Under the pieces are notes generated by a model. That model worked only from the letters and a program-made list of their open reading frames with translations, was not told where the DNA came from and ran no database searches. Positions 18,127 to 27,616 of a DNA stretch of 53,332 nucleotides are shown here, one piece after another (position 1 is the stretch's first letter; each line of letters opens with the position of its first letter). Source of the DNA: Pseudomonas sp. MWU13-2100. Lineage in GTDB: Bacteria; Pseudomonadota; Gammaproteobacteria; Pseudomonadales; Pseudomonadaceae. Both the position numbers and the translations under genes were made by a program. Location: contig NZ_JALLIX010000046.1 of NCBI RefSeq assembly GCF_023242365.1, forward strand, positions 1-53,332, written 5' to 3'.

Positions 18127-18290
18127 CCACAGTCCCCCCCCATGGGTTGTCGCGCGCACAGTACAACACTCGCGACAATCAGGCACTGACCACAGGCGTG
18201 TTCGAGGACAGAAGGGGGGACAAGGCAGACGCGTCTACAACAGCTCGACAAGCAGCAACACCCAACCTGGACCGGGCGGTTGCACCGGCG

Positions 18291-19604
18291 TCAAGCCGGG
18301 TTGCGCGCCGCCAGTCGGGAGAAGCTCGCCAGACAGGCCACGGCGGCAAAGCCGGCACCGATATACAGCGCCAGGATAGGTCCGGAGTGGCTCGACAAAC
18401 CGAAACTCAGCGCCACCAGTGCAGCCCCGGTGGACTGGCCGAGCAAACGCGCGGTGGCAATCGTCCCGCTCGCCCCGCTGCTGCGCTCACGCGGTGCACT
18501 GGTCATCAGTGCTTTCTGGTTCGGCGACTGGAAGAAACCGAAGCCCAGGCCACAGATCACCATGCGCACACCGATCTCCAGGACGCTCGGATCCGCCGGC
18601 AGCATCGCCAGAGACAACATGCCCAGCGACAACACGCCCAAGCCGATGCCGCCGAGCAGGCCCGGCGGATAGCGGTCCGACAGACGCCCGGCAAACGGCG
18701 CGATCAACGCCACTACCACCGACCAGGGTGTCATCAGGTAGCCGGTCTGAACCGGGTCACGGCCCAATACCGTCTCGAAGAAAAACGGCAGCGAAACGAA
18801 GGCCAGGCCCTGGGTGGCGAAGGAACAAACGGCCGTGAGGGCCGACAGGGCAAACATCGGACGCTTGAGCAGGTCGATCGGAAACATCGGTGCCGGGTGC
18901 CCGGCCTCGCGACGCAGCATCAGGCCACCGGCGCAGACACAGACCAGCAACGCCAGACAGATCGGCAGCGCGCCAGCAAACTGCGCGCCCTCCCCCAGCG
19001 CATAGATCAGCGAGCCGAAGGTCACGACACTCAGGCCGGCCGTCCCCCAGGCAAAGCGCTGACCGTTGGGCGGTGTATGCGGCAACGACGGAATGGCCAT
19101 GGCCAGGGCGACCAGGCCAATCGGAATATTCACCCCGAACAGCCAGGGCCAATTGGCCACGGACAGGATCAGCGAGGCCACTGTCGGCCCGGCGGCGAAC
19201 GACATGCCCACCACCAGAGCATTGAGGCCCATGCCCCTGCCGAGCTTTTCCGGGGGAAACAGACTGAAGATCAACGCGCCGTTGACGCTCATGATCGCGC
19301 TCGCCCCCACGCCCTGGAGGACCCGGGCCAGGGTCAACTCGGTGAGGGTGCTGGACATTGCACACAGCGCCGATGAGACGGTGAACAACACCAGACCGAA
19401 CAGATAGATCTTGCGATGGCCGATCACGCCGCCGAACGAGGCGAAGGCCAGGATGGTCGCCATCGCCGACAACTGGTAGGCGTTGATGATCCACACCGAG
19501 GCTGCCGGTGTGGTGTGCAGGCTGGTGGCGATGGCCGGCAGCGCTGTGTTGGCGATGGCGGTGTCCAGCGAAGCCAGGGCGATGGAGATCAGGATCGCCA
19601 ACAT
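18291..19604 (-). CDS. MFS drug-exporter-like permease (DHA2 type)
   Basis: A 437-residue major facilitator permease. The first helix carries the DHA2 signature LASLDTAIANTALPAIA. Motif A-like FGGVIGHRKIYLFG and motif C-like LARVLQGVGASAIMSV follow. About twelve to fourteen hydrophobic segments can be counted; the length is short for a 14-helix DHA2 member. It is divergent from the LysR gene at 19849. A weak AGG eight bases upstream is the only ribosome site seen. Likely a proton-driven exporter of small toxic compounds; substrate unknown. Confidence 0.82.
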   Translation of the reverse strand: MLAILISIALASLDTAIANTALPAIATSLHTTPAASVWIINAYQLSAMATILAFASFGGVIGHRKIYLFGLVLFTVSSALCAMSSTLTELTLARVLQGVGASAIMSVNGALIFSLFPPEKLGRGMGLNALVVGMSFAAGPTVASLILSVANWPWLFGVNIPIGLVALAMAIPSLPHTPPNGQRFAWGTAGLSVVTFGSLIYALGEGAQFAGALPICLALLVCVCAGGLMLRREAGHPAPMFPIDLLKRPMFALSALTAVCSFATQGLAFVSLPFFFETVLGRDPVQTGYLMTPWSVVVALIAPFAGRLSDRYPPGLLGGIGLGVLSLGMLSLAMLPADPSVLEIGVRMVICGLGFGFFQSPNQKALMTSAPRERSSGASGTIATARLLGQSTGAALVALSFGLSSHSGPILALYIGAGFAAVACLASFSRLAARNPA

Positions 19605-19848
19605 GCCACTGACCTGACGCGATAAACGCGGTCTGAAAATTCCCGATAAGCCGCTGATCGCACACCCCCGAAACCCGCTGACCAGAGCGGATCATAGCGT
19701 TTTGCCCAATATCGATGACGACGTTTTGCTGAACCACGGCTATACGACATCGAGCGCGGGTTCAGCCGGCGTCTGCGCCCATGGTGATCCCCTAGTCTCA
19801 CTTGATAAACTAGCGCTTTCTTGGATCACTCCCAATAAAAGGTTGGCA

Positions 19849-20727
19849 ATGGACGTTCTGGCAAGCATGAAGGTCTTCGTCAAGGTGGTGGATCACGGCA
19901 GCTTCAGCGCCGCGGCGCAGTCCATCGGGATTTCCTCGACCATGGTCGGCAACCATGTCCAGGGCCTGGAGAAACACCTGGGCACGCGCCTGCTGCATCG
20001 CACCACCCGGCGCCAGAGCCTGACCGAGATCGGCCAGGGTTATTACACCCAGTGCCTGGCGATCCTCGGGCAGATCGAACACGCCGAATTGATTGCCCGG
20101 GAACAGCGCGCCCATCCCCGCGGCCGCTTGCGGGTCAGTGCCTCGCCGACCCTGGCCTCGGATCGGCTGATCCCGGCAATCGCCGCCTACCTCAAGGCCT
20201 ACCCGGAAGTGGAGATCGAGTTGAAGTTCAACGATCGGGTGGTTGACCTGGTGGAGGATGGTTACGACCTGGTGTTTCGCTACGGCGAATTGCCCAGCAG
20301 CGGGCTGGTAGGGCGCCTGCTGAGCAAGAACCGGCGCATCGCCTGCGCTTCACCAGCGTATCTGCAAGCCCACGGTACGCCGCAGGTGCCGGAGGATCTG
20401 CGGCAACATAACTGCCTGGTATTCCTGCGGGCCACGCCGCAGCGCGACTGGTTGTTCCACGGTGCGAGCAGCCAGAGTATCCGGGTAGACGGGCAACTGG
20501 CGGCCAATAACGGCACCGCGTTGATGAACGCGGCGCTGGAAGGCATCGGTATCGTCCTGCTACCGCAGACACTGGTGGAAGACGCCCTGAAGGACGGGCG
20601 CCTGGTCCACCTGCTGCCCGACCACGAGACCCTGGATCGGCCACTGCATCTGGTTTACCTGCCGGATAAGCAGATGACGCCCAAGCTGAGCAGTTTTATC
20701 GAGTTCATGGTCAGGCGCTTTGCCTGA
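19849..20727 (+). CDS. LysR-family transcriptional regulator
   Basis: A 292-residue LysR regulator. The start MDVLASMKVFVKVVDHGSFSAAA, the recognition segment SSTMVGNHVQGLEKHLG and RLLHRTTRRQSLTEIG place it in the large subgroup that often controls efflux or quinone-responsive genes. The ATG at 19849 begins the conserved domain; the open frame extends upstream without similarity. It is divergent from the MFS permease gene, its likely target. Confidence 0.85.
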   Translation: MDVLASMKVFVKVVDHGSFSAAAQSIGISSTMVGNHVQGLEKHLGTRLLHRTTRRQSLTEIGQGYYTQCLAILGQIEHAELIAREQRAHPRGRLRVSASPTLASDRLIPAIAAYLKAYPEVEIELKFNDRVVDLVEDGYDLVFRYGELPSSGLVGRLLSKNRRIACASPAYLQAHGTPQVPEDLRQHNCLVFLRATPQRDWLFHGASSQSIRVDGQLAANNGTALMNAALEGIGIVLLPQTLVEDALKDGRLVHLLPDHETLDRPLHLVYLPDKQMTPKLSSFIEFMVRRFA

Positions 20728-20764
20728 GACAGCGCCACAAGAAGACCTCAAGCCGAGCCTGTCC

Positions 20765-20898
20765 TTGTGGCGAGCGGGCTTGCCCGCGCTGGGCGGCGAA
20801 GCGGCCCTGAAACCTGCGAATCCGCTGCATCAGGTAGACCGAGGTAGCTGGTTTTGCGACTGCTGCGCAGCCGAACGCGGGCAAGCCCGCTCGCCACA
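20765..20898. repeat. REPIN (two inverted REP palindromes)
   Basis: Two REP units in opposite orientation, GGCGAGCGGGCTTGCCCGC at the left and GCGGGCAAGCCCGCTCGCC at the right, enclose about 90 bp. That is the layout of a REPIN, a non-autonomous element moved by RAYT transposases. The left unit has the same core as the REP at 9916. It lies in the 330-bp spacer before the carboxylate symporter gene; nothing else was recognised there. Confidence 0.8.
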
Positions 20899-21059
20899 GT
20901 ACCCGCCACACCTTGAGCGGAAATATTCAGTATTAATCCGCCATGCGCATCAATCCATTCTAAAAATGCACTTATCAAATCTATAGCGCTGCTCCAGTAT
21001 CCCGTCCAATAAAAATCTGCACTGCGATGCAGGCCATAAAAATGCTGGAGACCTTCACG

Positions 21060-22358
21060 ATGCACGCCACGACACCGACCGCCAGTTCCGCCCGTGCCAA
21101 GGCGGGCGCGGTATTTCGCGTTACTTCGGGCAACTTCCTCGAACAGTTCGACTTCTTCCTGTTCGGCTTCTACGCCACCTATATCGCCGCCGCCTTCTTC
21201 CCTGCCAGCAGTGAGTTCGCCTCGCTGATGATGACCTTTGCCGTGTTCGGCGCCGGCTTCCTGATGCGGCCGCTGGGTGCCGTGATCCTCGGCGCCTATA
21301 TCGATGACGTCGGTCGGCGCAAAGGCCTGATCGTCACCCTGTCGATCATGGCCAGCGGCACCATCCTGATCGTGCTCGTGCCCGGCTACGAAAGCATCGG
21401 CCTGCTGGCCCCGGCCCTGGTCTTGATCGGCCGCCTGCTCCAAGGCTTCTCCGCCGGCGCCGAACTGGGCGGTGTCTCGGTCTATCTGTCGGAAATCGCC
21501 ACACCGGGCCGCAAGGGTTTCTTCACTGCCTGGCAGTCCTGCAGCCAGCAAGTGGCCGTGGTCATCGCGGCGGCCCTGGGCTACGGATTGAACCAGTGGA
21601 TGTCGGCCAGCGTGGTCGCCGATTGGGGTTGGCGCATCCCGTTTCTGGTCGGTTGCATGATCGTGCCGTTTATCTTCCTGCTGCGTCGCAACCTGGCGGA
21701 AACCGAGGAGTTCGCCAAGCGCAAGCACCGTCCGGGCATGCGCGAGGTATTCAACACCCTGGCGCAGAACTGGGTCATAGTGGTTGCCGGCATGCTGATG
21801 GTCGCGCTGACCACCACCGCGTTCTACCTGATCACCGTGTATGCGCCGACCTTCGGCAAGACCGTGCTACACCTGAGCACCGCCGACAGCCTGCTGGTGA
21901 CCTTACTGGTGGGGGTTTCGAACTTCTGCTGGCTGCCCCTGGGCGGCGCCCTCTCCGACCGTATCGGTCGCCGTCCGGTGCTGCTGGCCATGTCCGGGAT
22001 GACCCTGGCCACGGCCTATCCGGCCCTGTCCCTGCTGGTCCAGGCGCCGAGTTTCACCAGCATGCTGCTGGTGCTGCTGTGGTTCTCGTTCCTCTACGGG
22101 ATGTACAACGGCGCGATGGTCGCGGCCCTGACCGAGATCATGCCGGTGGAAGTCCGGGTGGCCGGTTTCTCCCTGGCCTACAGTCTGGCGACAGCGGTGT
22201 TCGGCGGGTTCACGCCGGCGATCTCCACCGCCCTGATCCAGTACACCGGGGACAAGGCCTCGCCGGGCTACTGGATGAGTTTCGCCGCGCTCTGCGCCCT
22301 GTGCGCGACGCTGTTTCTCTATCGCAAGGCCAGGGTGCAGTTCCAGCCAGCGATGTAA
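21060..22358 (+). CDS. MHS-family carboxylate:proton symporter (citrate-type)
   Basis: A 432-residue major facilitator of the metabolite:H+ symporter family. Key marks are SGNFLEQFDFFLFGFYATYI in helix 1, MRPLGAVILGAYIDDVGRRKGL (motif A) and LIGRLLQGFSAGAELGGVSVYL in helix 4. This set is typical of CitA/TcuC-type citrate or tricarballylate carriers. About twelve helices. The start at MHATTPTASS was chosen since upstream in-frame codons add no similarity. Substrate is inferred from family only. Confidence 0.85.
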   Translation: MHATTPTASSARAKAGAVFRVTSGNFLEQFDFFLFGFYATYIAAAFFPASSEFASLMMTFAVFGAGFLMRPLGAVILGAYIDDVGRRKGLIVTLSIMASGTILIVLVPGYESIGLLAPALVLIGRLLQGFSAGAELGGVSVYLSEIATPGRKGFFTAWQSCSQQVAVVIAAALGYGLNQWMSASVVADWGWRIPFLVGCMIVPFIFLLRRNLAETEEFAKRKHRPGMREVFNTLAQNWVIVVAGMLMVALTTTAFYLITVYAPTFGKTVLHLSTADSLLVTLLVGVSNFCWLPLGGALSDRIGRRPVLLAMSGMTLATAYPALSLLVQAPSFTSMLLVLLWFSFLYGMYNGAMVAALTEIMPVEVRVAGFSLAYSLATAVFGGFTPAISTALIQYTGDKASPGYWMSFAALCALCATLFLYRKARVQFQPAM

Positions 22359-22390
22359 GTCCGGTGTTTTTAGGGTGACCTGAAGGGCCT

Positions 22391-22483
22391 CTTCGCGGGC
22401 AAGCTCCGCTCCCACAGTGTCCGAGTTGTACGCCTGATCTGTGTATAACCGAGAACTTGTGGGAGCGGAGCTTGCCCGCAAAG
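22391..22483. repeat. REPIN, second sequence class
   Basis: CTTCGCGGGCAAGCTCCGCTCCCACA and its near-perfect reverse complement enclose about 40 bp. The same class appears near 43.6 kb and 53.25 kb. It differs from the 9.9/20.8-kb class, so at least two REP families are active in this genome. Confidence 0.82.
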
Positions 22484-22562
22484 ACCGCGGAACAGGCACC
22501 ACAGACTCATGAGCCTTGAGCCCAAGCCCGCCTTTTCAATACCAAAAAACAAGAGAGATCCG

Positions 22563-23336
22563 ATGAAAGCAGTGATTCTCAAACTCACCCTGCTCGGCAG
22601 CCTGACCCTGGCAAGCCTGGCGACCCAGGCCGAAGAAATCCGCGTGATGACCTCCGGCGGCTTCACCGCTGCCTACAAGCTCCTCGGCCCGAAATTCGCC
22701 GCTGACAGCGGCAACACCCTCGACACCATTCTCGGTCCGTCCATGGGCAAGGCCCCGGAAGCCATTCCCAACCGGCTGGAGCGCGGTGAAAAAGCCGATG
22801 TGCTGATCATGGTCGGTTATGCCCTCGACGAATTGATCAAGCAAGGCAAGGTCCTGCCCGGCTCACGGGTCGAACTGGCCGACTCGCGGATCGGCCTGGT
22901 GGTGCGCGCCGGCAGTGCCCAGCCGACCATCGGTACCGAGCAAGAGTTGAAAGACACTTTGCTCAAGGCCAAGTCCGTGGCCTACTCCGACAGTGCCAGT
23001 GGCGTGTATATCCAGGATCAGCTGTTCAGGCGCCTGGGCATTGAAACGCAACTCAAGCCCAAGGCGACCATGGTGCCGAAAATCCCGGTGGCTTCGGTGG
23101 TGGCCAACGGTGACTATCAACTGGGCTTCCAGCAGGTCAGCGAACTGCTGCCGGTGCCAGGGGTGACCTATGTCGGCAAGATCCCGGAATCGGTGCAGTC
23201 GGTGACGCGGTTTGCCGCCGGGATTCCGGTGGGGGCCGAGCATCCCGCACAGGCCAAGGCCTTGCTTGACTACCTCGCCGCTCCGGCAGCCCAGGCCACC
23301 GTGAAGGCCACCGGGCTGGACTCCATTGCGCATTGA
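22563..23336 (+). CDS. ModA-like periplasmic substrate-binding protein
   Basis: A 257-residue protein with a signal peptide (MKAVILKLTLLGSLTLASLATQAEE, cut near residue 23). The mature part is a type 2 periplasmic binding protein of the ModA branch: IRVMTSGGFTAAYKLL, FGPSMGK-like LGPSMGKAPEA, ADVLIMVGYALDEL and QLGFQQVSELLPVPGV. True ModA binds molybdate or tungstate for an ABC importer, but no modB/modC is nearby. Such solitary members next to carboxylate carriers and LysR genes may bind organic anions instead. The ligand cannot be assigned. GAGAGATCC precedes the ATG. Confidence 0.78.
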   Translation: MKAVILKLTLLGSLTLASLATQAEEIRVMTSGGFTAAYKLLGPKFAADSGNTLDTILGPSMGKAPEAIPNRLERGEKADVLIMVGYALDELIKQGKVLPGSRVELADSRIGLVVRAGSAQPTIGTEQELKDTLLKAKSVAYSDSASGVYIQDQLFRRLGIETQLKPKATMVPKIPVASVVANGDYQLGFQQVSELLPVPGVTYVGKIPESVQSVTRFAAGIPVGAEHPAQAKALLDYLAAPAAQATVKATGLDSIAH

Positions 23337-23404
23337 GGACACGCGCCTTGTGACAGTCCTTCCGACGACAGGATCTTCAAGTCATTCGGTGCCCATACTG
23401 ACGC

Positions 23405-23553
23405 CATCGCCGGCAAGCCGGCTCCTACGGGCTTGTGTCGTACGCAAATCCTACGTTCGACATCGCCCCTTGTAGGAGCTGGCTTGCCAGCGATGAAGCC
23501 CTCAAGCCTTGCGGCGTCCGCTCCAACGCCATCGCCGGCAAGCCGGGCCTACA
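23405..23553. repeat. Cluster of three REP units, GCCGGCTTGCCGGC class
   Basis: Three copies of a CATCGCCGGCAAGCCGGCTCCTAC-type repeat occur at about 23405-23428, 23472-23496 (inverted) and 23530-23553. The last overlaps the 3' end of the LysR gene. This is a third REP class in the window. Confidence 0.8.
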
Positions 23554-24454
23554 CATGCGAAACTTTCATTTCCACAATCAGCCGCTCCAGCTCCAGCGCC
23601 GCCGGGGTCAGCACTCGTCCCCGGCGCTTGAGCAGCCCGACCTTGCGCATCACCTCCGGCTCGATCAGCGGCACACTGGTGAGAATCGGATGCTCATCGC
23701 CCACCGGCATCGCCATGGTCGGCACCGCCGCGATCCCCAATCCCGCCTCCACCAGACCGATCATGGTGGTGACGTGCCGGGTTTCACACACCCCGGTTTT
23801 CTGCGCCTCGATGCCCACCAGCGCCTGGTCGAGCAGGAAACGATTGCCCGAAGTCCTGTCGAGGCTGATGTAGTCCTGCTGGTACAGCTCGGTCCAGGTC
23901 ACGCTGGCCCGGCCGGCCAATGGATGATCGCGGCGACAGGCCATGACATAACGCTCCTCGACCAATAGCTCGAATTCGATTTCCGCTTGCAGGTTACCAG
24001 TGAAGCTCAGGCCGAAATCCGCCTCGCCACTGAGCACGGCGGCATGCACGTCATTGGCGCTGGAGTCGAGCACCTTGACCTTGATCTTCGGGTATTGCCG
24101 GTGATAGTGGGCCACCACCTTGGGCATGAAGTAATAGGCCGCCGAAGGTACACACGCCACAGTGACATGCCCAAGCCGGGTCGAAGCCACGTCGGTGATG
24201 CCCAGCAGTGCGAGGTCCAGGTCGTCCAACAGCCGCTCCACCGTCGGCGCGAACGCCCTGCCCACCTGGGTCAGGCTGACCCGCCGGGTGGTACGCTCGA
24301 ACAACCGGACCCCCAGGGCCTCCTCGAGCTTGTCCACACGCCGACTCAAGGCCGGCTGGGAAATGTTGATCGCCTGGGCCGCCTTGCGAAAACTGCCCTG
24401 CTCGACCACGGCACGGAAGGCTTGCAAGTCGTTCAAATCGAAGTTGATGGCCAC
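23549..24454 (-). CDS. LysR-family transcriptional regulator
   Basis: A 301-residue LysR regulator. The N-terminus INFDLNDLQAFRAVVEQGSF, the recognition segment SQPALSRRVDKLEEALG and LFERTTRRVSLTQVG are typical. The effector domain starts HVTVACVPSAAYYFMPKVV, as in regulators of tricarboxylate or aromatic-acid use. The ModA-like and MHS genes converge on it, so it could control them. Its last codons run into a REP unit. Confidence 0.85.
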   Translation of the reverse strand: MAINFDLNDLQAFRAVVEQGSFRKAAQAINISQPALSRRVDKLEEALGVRLFERTTRRVSLTQVGRAFAPTVERLLDDLDLALLGITDVASTRLGHVTVACVPSAAYYFMPKVVAHYHRQYPKIKVKVLDSSANDVHAAVLSGEADFGLSFTGNLQAEIEFELLVEERYVMACRRDHPLAGRASVTWTELYQQDYISLDRTSGNRFLLDQALVGIEAQKTGVCETRHVTTMIGLVEAGLGIAAVPTMAMPVGDEHPILTSVPLIEPEVMRKVGLLKRRGRVLTPAALELERLIVEMKVSHV

Positions 24455-24551
24455 CGGGCTGACTCGTCGGAAACTGATTGATCAGTTTAACGCACGAGTC
24501 CGTTGATTCGATGCATGGGTCGAACTGAATGTGCGTCATTCATCCGACAAT

Positions 24552-24583
24552 AAAAAGCCCGGCCTCATGACTCAGACCAGGCT
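24552..24583 (-). terminator. Intrinsic terminator of ilvE
   Basis: Read on the minus strand, AGCCTGG and CCGGGCT form a 7-bp stem with one G-U pair over a 14-nt loop, followed by TTTTTA. It lies 17 bases after the ilvE stop codon. Confidence 0.72.
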
Positions 24584-24599
24584 CTTCAGACTGCCCGGA

Positions 24600-25619
24600 T
24601 CAGACTTTGACGATCCAACCCGCCGGGGCTTCGACGTCGCCGGTCTGGACGCCGGTCAGTTCATTGTACAGGCGCTGGGTCACCGGACCGACTTCGGTCT
24701 CACTGTGGAACACGTGCAGCTTGCCGTTGTACTCGATGCCACCAATCGGCGTGATCACCGCGGCAGTACCGCAGGCACCGGCTTCCTTGAAGTCAGCGAT
24801 CTTGTCGATCAGCACATCGCCCTCGATGACCTTCAGGCCCAGACGCGATTCGGCCAGTTCGATCAGCGACAGACGGGTGATGCCCGGCAAGACCGAAGGC
24901 GACTTCGGTGTGACGAATTCGTTGTTGTGGGTGATGCCGAAGAAGTTGGCAGAACCGACTTCCTCGATCTTCGAGTGGGTCAGCGGGTCCAGGTAGATGG
25001 CGTCGGCAAAGCCACGCTTCTTGGCTTCGGCACCCGGCATCAGGCTGGCGGCGTAGTTGCCACCGACCTTGGCCGCGCCGGTGCCTTGTGGAGCGGCACG
25101 GTCATAGCTGGAGATCACGAAGTTGTGCGGCTTCATACCGCCCTTGAAGTAGGCGCCGACCGGGATGCAGAAGATCGAGAAAATGAACTCGGGAGCGGTA
25201 CGCACGCCGATGTTGTCACCCACGCCGATCACAAACGGGCGCAGGTACAGCGCGCCGCCGGTACCGTAAGGCGGGATGAAACGCTCGTTGGCGCGGACCA
25301 CCTGCTTGCAGGCTTCGATAAACACGTCGGTCGGTACGTGCGGCATCAGCAGGCGCGAGCAGCTGCGCTGCATGCGCGCGGCGTTCTGGTCAGGGCGGAA
25401 CAGGTTGATCGAACCGTCCTTGCAACGGTAGGCCTTCATGCCTTCGAAGCACTGTTGGCCGTAGTGCAGCGCGGTCGAACCTTCGCTGATATGCAGGACG
25501 TTGTCTTCGGTCAGCGTACCCTTGTCCCACTCACCGTTACGGTAGTACGACAGGTAGCGCTTGTCGGTCTTGACGTAATCGAAACCCAGCTTGTCCCAGT
25601 TAATGCTTTCCTGACCCAT
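24600..25619 (-). CDS. ilvE: Branched-chain amino acid aminotransferase (IlvE)
   Basis: A 339-residue PLP-dependent transaminase that makes leucine, isoleucine and valine from their 2-oxo acids. The start MGQESINWDKLGFDYV was chosen over an upstream in-frame ATG. Diagnostic stretches are ALHYGQQCFEGMKAYR, the PLP-lysine region AAKVGGNYAASL, and the cofactor clamp VLPGITRLSLIELA and CGTAAVITPIG. Length and sequence fit the longer branched-chain transaminase subgroup found in pseudomonads. Single gene with its own terminator. Confidence 0.93.
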   Translation of the reverse strand: MGQESINWDKLGFDYVKTDKRYLSYYRNGEWDKGTLTEDNVLHISEGSTALHYGQQCFEGMKAYRCKDGSINLFRPDQNAARMQRSCSRLLMPHVPTDVFIEACKQVVRANERFIPPYGTGGALYLRPFVIGVGDNIGVRTAPEFIFSIFCIPVGAYFKGGMKPHNFVISSYDRAAPQGTGAAKVGGNYAASLMPGAEAKKRGFADAIYLDPLTHSKIEEVGSANFFGITHNNEFVTPKSPSVLPGITRLSLIELAESRLGLKVIEGDVLIDKIADFKEAGACGTAAVITPIGGIEYNGKLHVFHSETEVGPVTQRLYNELTGVQTGDVEAPAGWIVKV

Positions 25620-25745
25620 GGCACCCTCAATCATCTGATAACCGCCTGAATCGCTCAGGCTTATGACATTTTTTTCGCAGGCAACCACAATACTCTATTC
25701 AGACAGGAAATCGCAGCCTGGACGACGTGCATGTCCTACATGCGT

Positions 25746-25994
25746 TTATGCCCGGTCCCCCAGCGGGCGACCTTCAGCCGGCAGGGAGCGGTGACGCGGC
25801 CTGGCGTCCAAAGCGGGTTTGAAGCGTTCGATTTCGTCACCGGTGTCGAACTGTCGGCCACATTCGCTCAACTGGTGCAACTGTGCCCGGCACTCGGCCA
25901 GTTCCCGGCGAGCCCTGCGCTCACGACAGAGCAGCACCCCGATCAACGCAATCACGAGCACTGCGACAACAGCCTCAAGCCATGGGGCCATCAT
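25746..25994 (-). CDS. Small membrane-anchored protein of unknown function
   Basis: An 82-residue product with one N-terminal hydrophobic helix (WLEAVVAVLVIALIGVLLC) followed by basic residues and a charged, partly helical tail. The topology suggests a membrane anchor with a cytoplasmic tail. I do not recognise it. The other strand also has an open frame here, but the hydrophobic-then-basic arrangement favours this one. No strong ribosome site is visible. Confidence 0.5.
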   Translation of the reverse strand: MMAPWLEAVVAVLVIALIGVLLCRERRARRELAECRAQLHQLSECGRQFDTGDEIERFKPALDARPRHRSLPAEGRPLGDRA

Positions 25995-26082
25995 TGAAAA
26001 ACAGCCAATTTGAACATAGGTACACGACGGATAAATGGTCAGTGGCCATCTTGCTCCGAACGGAACGTGCGCCCATATTTTT

Positions 26083-26991
26083 TTAATGGGTCGCGGTTTC
26101 GGCCATCAACGACTGATGAACAGCGAAGCCGGCCATGACCCCGGCCGCTGAAGCCAGCGTCGCGTTATGCATCGGACTGGCCGCATCACCGGCGGCAAAC
26201 ACCCCCGGCACGCTGGTTTCCTTGCGCTCGTCGACCCGTATGTAAAAGCCCTGGAGCCCCTCCTCGAACAGGCACCCCAACTGTTCCGCCAGCGGGCTGG
26301 CCATATGGGTTTTCGGCCCGGTGAACAGCGCCTGGACCTCGATCAGCCGACCATCGCTCAAGCGCACTGCCTCAAGCGCCGGCGCCTGGCCCAGCAACTC
26401 GACCACCGGGGTCCGCTCGATCCGTACACCGCGCGCTTGCAGATGGATCAGTTGCTCGGCATCGGGTTCATGGATCCCCTGGGTGAAATACACCGTCGGC
26501 CCCCAATCGGGGATCATCCCGGCCTGGTGCGCGGAAAACGGCATGGTCGCCAGCACTCCCAAGGACAAATCACGGACTTCATAACCATGGCAATACGGGC
26601 AATGCAGCACCGTGCTGCCCCAACGCTCCCGCAGACCGGGAATCGCCGGCAATTCATCGCGCAGGCCGGTGGCCAGGACCAACCGGGCCGCCAGCGCTTC
26701 CCGCCCATCGGCCAACACCACGGCAAACCCGGCATCGACCTGGCGCGCCGACACCACCTCACCTTGCACGAACTCAATGCTCGGATAGCGCAACAACTGA
26801 CGCAGCCCCTCGTCCCGAATCGCCCGGGGTGACTGGCCGTCCTGTCCCAGGAAGCCATGGGCCGTCGCCGCGAACCGATTACGCGGCCGGTCGGAATCGA
26901 TCAGCAATACCCTCTGCCGGGCCCGAGCCAACTGCATGGCCGCCGACAACCCGGCAAAACTGGCACCCACCACCACTACAAAATGCGACAT
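26083..26991 (-). CDS. NAD(P)/FAD-dependent oxidoreductase, thioredoxin-reductase-like
   Basis: A 302-residue flavoprotein. The FAD-binding motif is VVVGASFAGLSAAMQLARA at the N-terminus. The central domain carries LHCPYCHGYEV, where thioredoxin reductases have their CxxC, so a dithiol pair is present. The C-terminal FAD motif is GVFAAGDAASPMHNATLASA. It is shorter at the NADPH domain than classical TrxB and fits the group of TrxB-like reductases paired with Rrf2 or FKBP genes. Divergent from the Rrf2 gene, with palindromes between them. Confidence 0.87.
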   Translation of the reverse strand: MSHFVVVVGASFAGLSAAMQLARARQRVLLIDSDRPRNRFAATAHGFLGQDGQSPRAIRDEGLRQLLRYPSIEFVQGEVVSARQVDAGFAVVLADGREALAARLVLATGLRDELPAIPGLRERWGSTVLHCPYCHGYEVRDLSLGVLATMPFSAHQAGMIPDWGPTVYFTQGIHEPDAEQLIHLQARGVRIERTPVVELLGQAPALEAVRLSDGRLIEVQALFTGPKTHMASPLAEQLGCLFEEGLQGFYIRVDERKETSVPGVFAAGDAASPMHNATLASAAGVMAGFAVHQSLMAETATH

Positions 26992-27022
26992 GAACAGAAC
27001 ACCTCTTGGATCGAATTTACGG

Positions 27023-27077
27023 AACTTTATAAGTTACGTAATAGTCCCACGTCAACTCCTGTAACTCGTCTTGTTAC
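27023..27077. promoter_or_regulatory. Cluster of palindromes between the flavin reductase and rrf2 genes
   Basis: Three inverted repeats lie in the divergent spacer: AACTT-TAT-AAGTT (27023-27035), TTACGTAA (27034-27041) and GTAAC-N7-GTTAC (27061-27077). All share AGTTAC/GTAAC-like half-sites. They are good candidates for the Rrf2 binding sites controlling both directions. Confidence 0.5.
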
Positions 27078-27130
27078 GGACGGTCGATTTTGCTATATCT
27101 GTGCTCTGTTTTTTTCCTGCGAAACCGCCC

Positions 27131-27616
27131 ATGCGCAACGACAGTCGCCTTTCCCGCATGCTCCACGTGTTGATCCACATGGATCAGCACGACCAGCGCA
27201 CCACTTCCGAGACCATTGCGCAGATGCTGCGCACCAACCCGGTAGTGGTCCGCCGAACCATGGCCGGGCTGCGGGATCACGGTTATGTGCACTCGGAAAA
27301 AGGCCACGGCGGCGGCTGGACCCTGGCCCGGCCCCTGAGCGAGATCACCTTGCTGGATATCCACCGGGCCCTCGGCGCGCCCGAAGTGTTTGCCATGGGC
27401 CTGTCGCGAGAAGAACCGCAGTGCCTGGTGGAACAGGCGGTCAACGCCCGGCTGACCGATGTCCTGCAGGAAGCCGAAGCGCTGCTGATCACGCGCCTGG
27501 GGCAAGTCACCCTGGCCGAGCTGGCGAGTGATTTCGACCGACGCCTGGCACAGAAACGCCTGGAAAACCCCGACCTGGAAATCCTGCATGGGCTACCGTC
27601 CCTGGAGAAGTCATGA
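27131..27616 (+). CDS. Rrf2-family transcriptional regulator
   Basis: A 161-residue Rrf2 regulator. The winged helix covers SRLSRMLHVLIHM, TSETIAQMLRTNPVVVRRTMAGL and the wing SEKGHGGGWTLARPL. Only one Cys is visible (Cys in EPQCLVEQAV), so an iron-sulfur cluster of the IscR type is unlikely; members like YwnA/NsrR-unlike forms sense redox or thiols. It overlaps the following FKBP gene by four bases (ATGA), so both were one unit before the element inserted. The divergent thioredoxin-reductase-like gene is the likely target. Confidence 0.87.
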   Translation: MRNDSRLSRMLHVLIHMDQHDQRTTSETIAQMLRTNPVVVRRTMAGLRDHGYVHSEKGHGGGWTLARPLSEITLLDIHRALGAPEVFAMGLSREEPQCLVEQAVNARLTDVLQEAEALLITRLGQVTLAELASDFDRRLAQKRLENPDLEILHGLPSLEKS